Below are positions 32,681-37,840 of a stretch of 37,840 nucleotides of DNA, one piece after another. The DNA lies in contig CALUZM010000017.1 in the NCBI GenBank assembly GCA_944325245.1, positions 1-37,840 of the forward strand, given 5' to 3'. Source of the stretch: an uncultured Massilimicrobiota sp. GTDB lineage: Bacteria > Bacillota_I > Bacilli_A > Erysipelotrichales > Coprobacillaceae. Made by a program: the position numbers and the translations under genes. The notes under the pieces were generated by a model. It was not told the DNA's origin. It was given only the letters and a program-made list of their open reading frames with translations, and did no database searches. Numbering within the stretch: position 1 is the first letter of the stretch; each line of letters opens with the position of its first letter.

Positions 32681-32716
32681 GAAAAAGAGATTATGATTTC
32701 TCATAATCTCTTTTTC
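32681..32716. terminator. Bidirectional terminator, perfect 16-bp stem
   Basis: GAAAAAGAGATTATGA (32681-32696) and TCATAATCTCTTTTTC (32701-32716) pair perfectly around TTTC. A and T tracts at both ends allow action on both strands. Confidence 0.88.
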
Positions 32717-32827
32717 GTGTTATTATTTTTCGAAAGTTGTGTATTATATGAACTACAATCTCCATCTCTCTACCAAATAACTTCCACCTTGCTCTTCTTC
32801 CTCACCATATCCGTATCTCTACGGACA
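32717..32827 (-). ncRNA. Candidate small RNA
   Basis: A minus-strand transcript would start near 32826 from the promoter at 32833-32860 and end at the terminator at 32716-32681, about 145 nt in all. It opens with the small hairpin CCGTA-GAGA-TACGG and then has a purine-rich single-stranded-looking part (GGTGAGGAAGAAGAGCAAGG). No convincing ORF is present. No known RNA family was recognised. Confidence 0.3.
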
Positions 32828-32832
32828 AGTAT

Positions 32833-32860
32833 ATTCTACCATAATTTTCAAATAATGCAA
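32833..32860 (-). promoter_or_regulatory. Candidate minus-strand promoter
   Basis: On the minus strand TTGCAT (32860-32855), a 16-bp spacer and TAGAAT (32838-32833) with an extended TG just before the -10. It lies beyond the end of chbG and would drive the candidate small RNA. Confidence 0.4.
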
Positions 32861-32875
32861 GATGGTTTTGTCGAT

Positions 32876-33616
32876 TTATGACTGATGAAGGTCTGAATAA
32901 TTGATAAGTTGGATGTGATGATCATGAATAAATTGCTTAACTTTATCGGAAGTCAGTAATTCTAACTCTTTCATACGAGGAATGCTGTAACTTGTCATAT
33001 CATATAGCCTTTGATCAAGATAGGCTGGATGACACATAAATTCTAAAGCACCTTCTTTTGATGTTAGAACTTGAGTAAAAAACTCATAATTGACATCTTC
33101 ATTATACATTTGATCATAAACTGGAACATATGGGTAATCTTCAATAATCTGTTCTCTTTGACGAATAGGAAGATTATATTCCTTCGCTAGTTTTTTGGTT
33201 ATATCCATATGCCATGGTAATAAGTGAACATGATGGTGAGAATCAATATGTGTTGGTTTACAATGTGCAATTTCAATGAATTTTTCTATTTGTGCCTTCC
33301 ATTCTTTATATAATTCATCAGGATTGGCATGTGGCTGACCATCAGGATAATCTTTTGGTCTGATGAAATCTCCAGTTGCTGTTGTGTAAGATTTTGCTCC
33401 ATCAATCAAGGGACGTCCTACTGTTAAAACAAGATGAATACCGACTCCTAAATTTGGGAAATTTTTAGCTTGTTCTAAAGCAAAACTGGCATAGGGCATA
33501 TTCATCATGCATGTTGTAGAAGTAACAATTCCTTGGTTATGTGCAACTAAAATACCAATTGTATTGGCTTGTGTCATGCCAAAGTCATCAGCGTTGACGA
33601 TTAATTTTTGAATCAT
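32876..33616 (-). CDS. chbG: ChbG/YdjC-family carbohydrate deacetylase
   Basis: A 246-residue protein that removes an N-acetyl group from chitobiose-type sugars, often after PTS uptake. Metal ligands are visible: Asp in VNADDFGMTQ, His in GVGIHLVLTVG and two His in THIDSHHHVHLLP; the C-terminal EFMCHPAYLD also fits. Length is normal for the family. AAGGAGG lies before the ATG at 33616. It is divergent from aroE. The precise substrate is unproved; monodeacetylation of chitobiose or chitobiose-6-phosphate is the known activity. Confidence 0.93.
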   Translation of the reverse strand: MIQKLIVNADDFGMTQANTIGILVAHNQGIVTSTTCMMNMPYASFALEQAKNFPNLGVGIHLVLTVGRPLIDGAKSYTTATGDFIRPKDYPDGQPHANPDELYKEWKAQIEKFIEIAHCKPTHIDSHHHVHLLPWHMDITKKLAKEYNLPIRQREQIIEDYPYVPVYDQMYNEDVNYEFFTQVLTSKEGALEFMCHPAYLDQRLYDMTSYSIPRMKELELLTSDKVKQFIHDHHIQLINYSDLHQS

Positions 33617-33694
33617 GAAAAAACCTCCTTATAAGAAGATTATACTCTAAATAGTTAAGAGAAGTTGTTTTTTTCATATTCTTAAAATATTTCT

Positions 33695-33723
33695 TTGTGT
33701 CTAGAGGATGATTGCTATATAAT
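33695..33723 (+). promoter_or_regulatory. Promoter of the aroE operon
   Basis: TTGTGT (33695-33700), a 17-bp spacer and TATAAT (33718-33723) lie 25 bp before aroE. Confidence 0.7.
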
Positions 33724-33748
33724 AGAAAAGAAATCGAGGAGGGATGCT

Positions 33749-34597
33749 ATGAACACAATTACTGGTTATACTGGTTTATATGGCATTGTAGCAAATCCAA
33801 TTAAACATTCATTATCTCCAATGATGCATAATACAGCTTTTCAATATCTTGGAATTAATGATGTTTATTTGGCATTTGAAGTTACTGAAGAGCATTTTCA
33901 TGATTTTATGCTAAGTGCCAAAACACTTCATATGAAAGGTTTTAATGTATCCATGCCCTATAAAGAAAAAATCTTACCTTATTTAGATGAATTAACCCCT
34001 GAGGCGCAATTGTGTCAGGCTGTGAATACAGTTAAAAATGAAAATGGAAAATGGATTGGTCATATCAGTGATGGGCGTGGCTTTATTATGGCGTGTGAGG
34101 AAAAAGGCTGGGATGTCCGTCATCAAAAAATTGTAATCTTAGGTGCAGGTGGTGCAGCAAAGGCAATCATTGCAGCTTTAGCATTTCATGATGTGCAAGA
34201 AATTGTGATTTATAATCGTAGCGTTAAGGAATGGGTTGAAACTTTTCAAGAAAAATTAGCTTGTCCTATTGTTTTCAAGCCGTTATCTGATTTGCAATCT
34301 CTAAAAGATGATTTAAAAGATGCCTATTTATTGATTCAAACAACGAATGTCGGGATGAAACCTCATCCTGAAGGATGCTTGATTCCTGATGTTTCATATT
34401 TAAGAAAAGAATTAAAAGTAGCAGATATTATTTATAATCCTAAAGAAACAAAATTATTAACCTTGGCAAAAGCGCAGGGACTTGATTATATGAATGGTGA
34501 AGGAATGATTGTTTATCAGGGTGCTGTTTCTTTTGAGTTTTGGACAGATTGTCCAATGCCAATATCAGAAGTGAAAAAAAGTTTAAAAATGGAGTGA
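33749..34597 (+). CDS. aroE: Shikimate dehydrogenase
   Basis: It reduces 3-dehydroshikimate to shikimate in the route to aromatic amino acids. The 282-residue protein begins YGIVANPIKHSLSPMMHNTA, the substrate site, and has NVSMPYKEKI with the catalytic Lys, then VNTV and HISDGRGFI with the catalytic Asp (canonical NTDG is ISDG here). GAGGAAKAIIAAL is the dinucleotide loop and GMIVYQGAVSFEFW the C-terminus. CGAGGAGGG sets ATG 33749. The NTDG change leaves open that it prefers quinate or a related substrate. Confidence 0.9.
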   Translation: MNTITGYTGLYGIVANPIKHSLSPMMHNTAFQYLGINDVYLAFEVTEEHFHDFMLSAKTLHMKGFNVSMPYKEKILPYLDELTPEAQLCQAVNTVKNENGKWIGHISDGRGFIMACEEKGWDVRHQKIVILGAGGAAKAIIAALAFHDVQEIVIYNRSVKEWVETFQEKLACPIVFKPLSDLQSLKDDLKDAYLLIQTTNVGMKPHPEGCLIPDVSYLRKELKVADIIYNPKETKLLTLAKAQGLDYMNGEGMIVYQGAVSFEFWTDCPMPISEVKKSLKME

Positions 34598-34603
34598 GAA
34601 GAA

Positions 34604-35191
34604 ATGAAGGAAATTGTTGTAGCTTCAACAAATGAAGGAAAAATTAAAGAGATAAAAGCTATGTTAAATCAAATTGGTATTGAAGTGAAATCATTGAAGG
34701 ATGTTTTTGATCATGAAATAGATATTGAAGAAAATGGACAAACATTTCAGGAAAATGCTTTGATTAAAGCACAAACAATTTGTGATATGATTCATAAACC
34801 TGTTTTAGCTGATGATTCAGGTTTAGAAGTAGATGCTTTAGATGGGGCGCCCGGTATTTATTCGGCTCGTTTTATGGGACATGATACAAGCTATGATGTT
34901 AAAAATCAATATATTATTGATGCTGTAAAAGGAAAAGAAAGGGGAGCACGATTTGTTTGTGCTATGGCTTTATGTATACCAAATCAGGATCCTATCTTAA
35001 TTGAAGAATATTTTAATGGAGAAATTCATGATAAGATTGAAGGAGAAAATGGTTTTGGTTATGATCCTATTTTCTATGTCCCTGAGCTTCATAAAACATC
35101 AGCACAGTTAACTTTAGAAGAAAAAAATCAATATTCACATCGTGCTAAAGCGCTGAAAAAACTTTATACGATTTTAAAAGGAGAAGAATAA
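34604..35191 (+). CDS. rdgB: XTP/dITP diphosphatase (RdgB/HAM1)
   Basis: It hydrolyses non-canonical purine triphosphates to monophosphates, cleaning the nucleotide pool. At 195 residues it has every family motif: ASTNEGKIKEIKAML, ENALIKA, ADDSGLEVDALDGAPGIYSA, GFGYDPIFYV and SHRAKALKKL. It is 6 bp after aroE and directly abuts trmL, so the three genes form an operon. Confidence 0.96.
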   Translation: MKEIVVASTNEGKIKEIKAMLNQIGIEVKSLKDVFDHEIDIEENGQTFQENALIKAQTICDMIHKPVLADDSGLEVDALDGAPGIYSARFMGHDTSYDVKNQYIIDAVKGKERGARFVCAMALCIPNQDPILIEEYFNGEIHDKIEGENGFGYDPIFYVPELHKTSAQLTLEEKNQYSHRAKALKKLYTILKGEE

Positions 35192-35698
35192 ATGAATCAT
35201 ATTGTATTAGTACATCCTGCTATCCCTCAAAATACAGGTAATATTATGCGTACTTGTGTTGCGACACATTCACGTTTACATTTAATTAAACCATTAGGTT
35301 TTTCTCTTGATGATAAACATATGAAAAGAGCAGGATTAGATTATATTAAAGATTTAGAAATGCAAATTTACGATAGTTGGGAAGATTTTGTAAGTCAAAA
35401 TCAAGGAGATTATCATTTCTTTACAAGATATTCTAAGCTTTGTTATAGTGATCAAAACTATGTATCCAATCAGGATCAATATATTATTTTTGGACATGAG
35501 CATGATGGTATCCCTCATGAAATCTTAAAAAATCATTTAGATGAATGTGTCCGTATTCCGATGGATGCCAATGCTAGAAGTCTGAATCTTTCTAATTGTG
35601 TAGCAATAGGCATTTATGAAGTTTTACGCCAACAGAATTATCCAAAATTATCAAAGGTTGAGGTACAAAAAGGTGCTGATTTCATATATAAAGAATAG
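35192..35698 (+). CDS. trmL: tRNA (cytidine(34)-2'-O)-methyltransferase
   Basis: A 168-residue SPOUT-fold enzyme that 2'-O-methylates the wobble base of certain leucine tRNAs with SAM. Motifs are HPAIPQNTGNIMRTCVAT, the knot segments IIFGHEHDGIP and IPMDANARSLNLSNCVAIGI. It starts on the base after the rdgB stop and overlaps the next gene by 26 bp. Confidence 0.95.
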   Translation: MNHIVLVHPAIPQNTGNIMRTCVATHSRLHLIKPLGFSLDDKHMKRAGLDYIKDLEMQIYDSWEDFVSQNQGDYHFFTRYSKLCYSDQNYVSNQDQYIIFGHEHDGIPHEILKNHLDECVRIPMDANARSLNLSNCVAIGIYEVLRQQNYPKLSKVEVQKGADFIYKE

Positions 35699-36332
35699 AA
35701 AAAGTGATATTTTTCTAGCATTGGTTCTGACTGTTTTTATTATCGGTTTAGCAGTTGTCATCACCGTATTCTTTAAACCGTTGTATTACTTTGATATTCA
35801 ATATCTAAAAATCAGTGAGAATACAGGCCTTTCTCCAGATGTTATTCGTCATAATTATGATGTTTTGATTCAGTATCAGAGTCTCTTTTATCAAGGTGCT
35901 TTAAATCTTCCTGATTTTGCAATGTCTAGCAGTGGTCGTATCCATTTTGAAGAAGTGAAAAGAATTTTTGAAGCCATTCAAATAGTGTGTCTAATAACAG
36001 GAATGATATCTTTAGTTATGATGGTTTTGCGTTTTCGTCAAAAAGAGTATCGTTTTTTGCAGTTAACATCTTTGTTTTCTGTTGGAATACCTTTAGTGAT
36101 TGGATTTTTAGCAGCTATTGATTTTAATAAAGCATTTGTTATTTTTCATCAGATTGTCTTTAGAAATGATTATTGGATTTTCGATGAAGTGACAGACCCG
36201 GTGATTACGATTTTACCAGAAGCCTTTTTTATGCATTGTTTTATGATGATTATTGGAATTGTCCTTGTTATCAGTGGAATACTCTATTTGATTTATTTAA
36301 GACAAAGAAAAAAGATTTTGTCTGCTTTATAA
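35673..36332 (+). CDS. TIGR01906 (DUF1461) integral membrane protein
   Basis: A membrane protein of about 219 residues. GTG 35673 is chosen because GAGG lies 9 nt upstream and residues before it are encoded inside trmL; the first helix follows soon after. Four transmembrane segments are seen, with a conserved-looking extracytoplasmic region (KPLYYFDIQYLKISENTGLS, then YDVLIQYQSLF and MSSSGRIHFEEVK) typical of TIGR01906. It follows trmL in many Firmicutes. Function unknown. Confidence 0.88.
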   Translation: MLISYIKNRKSDIFLALVLTVFIIGLAVVITVFFKPLYYFDIQYLKISENTGLSPDVIRHNYDVLIQYQSLFYQGALNLPDFAMSSSGRIHFEEVKRIFEAIQIVCLITGMISLVMMVLRFRQKEYRFLQLTSLFSVGIPLVIGFLAAIDFNKAFVIFHQIVFRNDYWIFDEVTDPVITILPEAFFMHCFMMIIGIVLVISGILYLIYLRQRKKILSAL

Positions 36333-36361
36333 AAGCCTGTCATCATAATTATGACAGGCTT
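36333..36361. terminator. Bidirectional terminator
   Basis: AAGCCTGTCAT (36333-36343) and ATGACAGGCTT (36351-36361) form a perfect 11-bp stem around a 7-nt loop between the convergent TIGR01906 and HAD genes. Confidence 0.8.
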
Positions 36362-36956
36362 ATAAAATATTTTGCTTTTCTAATTCTTTTCTTAAATCAG
36401 CTTGGTAAGGTAAATAAATACCATGAATATGAAGTTCTTGTGCTGCTCTAATATTTGCCAACATATCATCAATGAAAAGAGATTCCTCAGGATTCAAATG
36501 ATATCTTTTTAAAAGAAGTTCATAGATTTTTTTATCTGGTTTGACGAGATGTTCATTAGCAGAAATGATACCACCATCAAAAAGCTTGAAAAAGTCATAT
36601 CTTTCAAACATTGTTTCAATAGCTTCTTTATGGAAATTAGATAAGAGATAGAGCGCATATCCACGGTCTTTGAGTTCTTGTACAATTTTTACGTTTTTGG
36701 TTAATGGGGTCATCATCTGAGTCCAGTTTTCCATTACAAAAATAATTTCATCATGATAGTGAGGATGCTTTAATGTCAAAGATTGAATTGCATCTTTAAT
36801 CATCATGGTTCCTATATCCAGTTCAATCCATTCATCACTGGAAAAAATAATCATCATTAAATCTCCCATTACGGATGGAGTGAAATGTTTTTGCAGATAT
36901 TCCTCAGGTTGAAAATCTAATAAAACGTTTCCGATATCAAAAATAATATTTTTCAT
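36360..36956 (-). CDS. HAD-superfamily (IA) phosphatase
   Basis: A 198-residue haloacid-dehalogenase-like hydrolase. Motif I is IFDIGNVLLDF with the nucleophilic Asp at residue 5 and Gly in place of the second Asp, as in YihX-type sugar-phosphate phosphatases. LYLLSNFH is motif II, KPDKKIYELLLKR motif III and FIDDMLANI motif IV. The cap is helical (type C1). ATG 36956 follows GGAGAG; an in-frame start at 36998 has no ribosome binding site. Substrate unknown, perhaps a sugar phosphate. Confidence 0.9.
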   Translation of the reverse strand: MKNIIFDIGNVLLDFQPEEYLQKHFTPSVMGDLMMIIFSSDEWIELDIGTMMIKDAIQSLTLKHPHYHDEIIFVMENWTQMMTPLTKNVKIVQELKDRGYALYLLSNFHKEAIETMFERYDFFKLFDGGIISANEHLVKPDKKIYELLLKRYHLNPEESLFIDDMLANIRAAQELHIHGIYLPYQADLRKELEKQNIL

Positions 36957-36980
36957 ATATGACTCTCCGTTCATAACAAA

Positions 36981-37009
36981 TTCACACAATTCATGCATTA
37001 TGTTATAAT
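36981..37009 (+). promoter_or_regulatory. Promoter of PAP2 gene
   Basis: TTCACA (36981-36986), a 17-bp spacer and TATAAT (37004-37009) lie 26 bp before the PAP2 start. Confidence 0.7.
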
Positions 37010-37035
37010 ATATTCTAGCATAGGAGGATATGTAG

Positions 37036-37656
37036 ATGAAAGCATTTTTAGAAAAATATAACAGTTTAAAATATTTGCTTTATTTTTTTATTGCCTATAT
37101 GATTGGTTTTGTTATTTTAGAAAACCATCAGTCATCACGTTTAATCATTACTGATTCATGGATTGATCAGTATATTCCTTTTAATGAATATTTTGTGATT
37201 CCATATGTTTTGTGGTTTGTATTTATCGCATTAGGTTTTGCTTATTTTGTTTTTATAGATCAAAGTGGAATTAAAAGGACTTACTTTTATTTGTTTTTAG
37301 GAATGAGTCTTTCTTTGTTGATTTATGCGATATTACCCACAGGGCAGAATTTACGCGTTCATTTACCTAATGACAATATTTTCCAATGTCTCGTTAGTTT
37401 TATATATTCAGTAGATTCACCGACAAATGTCTGTCCAAGTATTCATGTTTATAATAGTGTTATGATGTGTGTGTCATTATTGAAAAGTCCTCGTATTCAA
37501 AAATCTTCATGGCTATGTGCAGGTATTGTGATTTTAGCTGTTTTGATTTGTATGTCAACAGTCATGATTAAACAACATGCTTTCATAGATATTGTTTTTG
37601 CTTTGATTTTAGCTATCATTATTTATAATATTGGGAAAAGAAAGTTTGACTATTAA
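37036..37656 (+). CDS. PAP2-family membrane phosphatase
   Basis: A 206-residue membrane protein with six hydrophobic helices. The phosphatase motif NVCPSIHVYNS contains the PSxH element with the acid His, and STVMIKQHAFIDIV holds the nucleophilic His and Asp of the last motif. The first motif (KxxxxxxRP) is weak. Members dephosphorylate lipid phosphates such as phosphatidic acid or undecaprenyl pyrophosphate. GGAGGAT precedes the ATG. Confidence 0.85.
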   Translation: MKAFLEKYNSLKYLLYFFIAYMIGFVILENHQSSRLIITDSWIDQYIPFNEYFVIPYVLWFVFIALGFAYFVFIDQSGIKRTYFYLFLGMSLSLLIYAILPTGQNLRVHLPNDNIFQCLVSFIYSVDSPTNVCPSIHVYNSVMMCVSLLKSPRIQKSSWLCAGIVILAVLICMSTVMIKQHAFIDIVFALILAIIIYNIGKRKFDY

Positions 37657-37724
37657 ATATGTTCACTTGACATGGATAAGTGCATATTAGTAGATATATA
37701 TTTCTTTTTCAACGAAATATCAAT

Positions 37725-37750
37725 GAAAGATGGCGGATATGCCATCTTTC
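37725..37750. repeat. 10-bp hairpin after PAP2 gene
   Basis: GAAAGATGGC (37725-37734) and GCCATCTTTC (37741-37750) pair perfectly around GGATAT. No clear T run follows, so it is only a possible terminator. Confidence 0.55.
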
Positions 37751-37763
37751 GTGGATCAGTGAA

Positions 37764-37840
37764 AAGGGGCTGTAACGAAATAAATATTCATAAGGTCACC
37801 TAAAAAAGAAAACGACAGTGAATATCGTTAATGATACTCG
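37764..37840. mobile_element. Possible insertion sequence end, cut by the window edge
   Basis: The sequence AAAAGGGGCTGTAACGAAAT near 37762-37781 resembles the terminal inverted repeats of several Firmicute insertion sequences that begin GGGGCTGT. No transposase and no second end are in the window. Confidence 0.25.

Noticed and set aside
32693-32881. Plus-strand ORF of 62 codons
   Set aside because: It begins inside a terminator and runs into the convergent chbG; no ribosome binding site.

Overview
This window is AT-rich (low-GC) bacterial DNA with dense, short-spaced genes, strong AAGGAGG-type ribosome binding sites and U-tailed hairpin terminators. The gene content (PepP, PepF, TrmL followed by a TIGR01906 membrane protein, Lac-family PTS, GH1 6-phospho-glycosidases) fits a gut Firmicute, probably Erysipelotrichia/Coprobacillaceae. 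That taxonomic call is inference. No rRNA, tRNA, CRISPR or complete insertion sequence was seen.

Layout. 1-2.9 kb: 3' end of a 6-phospho-beta-glucosidase and a convergent Xaa-Pro aminopeptidase. 2.9-10.6 kb: a redox region with two operons (flavodoxin, CMD protein, iron-sulfur flavoprotein; and flavodoxin, SDR, aldo/keto reductase, Fe-alcohol dehydrogenase) around a LysR gene. Both operon promoters carry the same ATAAG-N5-CTTAT box exactly 21 nt before the -35. Three of these genes are each broken by one in-frame stop. Between the operons lies decayed DNA: an antitoxin gene with an internally deleted toxin, a signal-peptide ORF with two stops, and a winged-helix fragment. 10.7-15.5 kb: XRE membrane regulator, PepF, then MarR plus MATE efflux with a palindromic operator. 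15.5-19.8 kb: a perfect 22-bp hairpin, a GNAT/aldo-keto reductase fusion, and small membrane proteins including tandem YjdF-like paralogues.

20.0-31.0 kb is the most coherent system: PTS EIIC, IclR regulator, mannonate dehydratase, GH1, IlvD/Edd dehydratase, small membrane protein, KDPG aldolase, KDG kinase and a second GH1, followed from its own promoter by an EIIB-like fusion protein and a sugar acetyltransferase. Read together, a phosphorylated beta-glycoside would be cut by GH1, an aldonate would be dehydrated to 2-keto-3-deoxygluconate (KDG), and KdgK and Eda would take KDG to pyruvate and glyceraldehyde-3-phosphate. A route for aldonate-ended beta-glycosides is the inference.

31.0-32.2 kb looks like an inserted methyltransferase cassette. 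It has its own promoter, a 12-codon leader peptide and alternative stem-loops, and it is followed by a leftover 3' end of a second acetyltransferase gene. 32.2-37.7 kb is mostly housekeeping: GNAT, ChbG-type deacetylase, AroE, RdgB, TrmL, TIGR01906 protein, HAD phosphatase and PAP2. A possible transposon end lies at the right edge.
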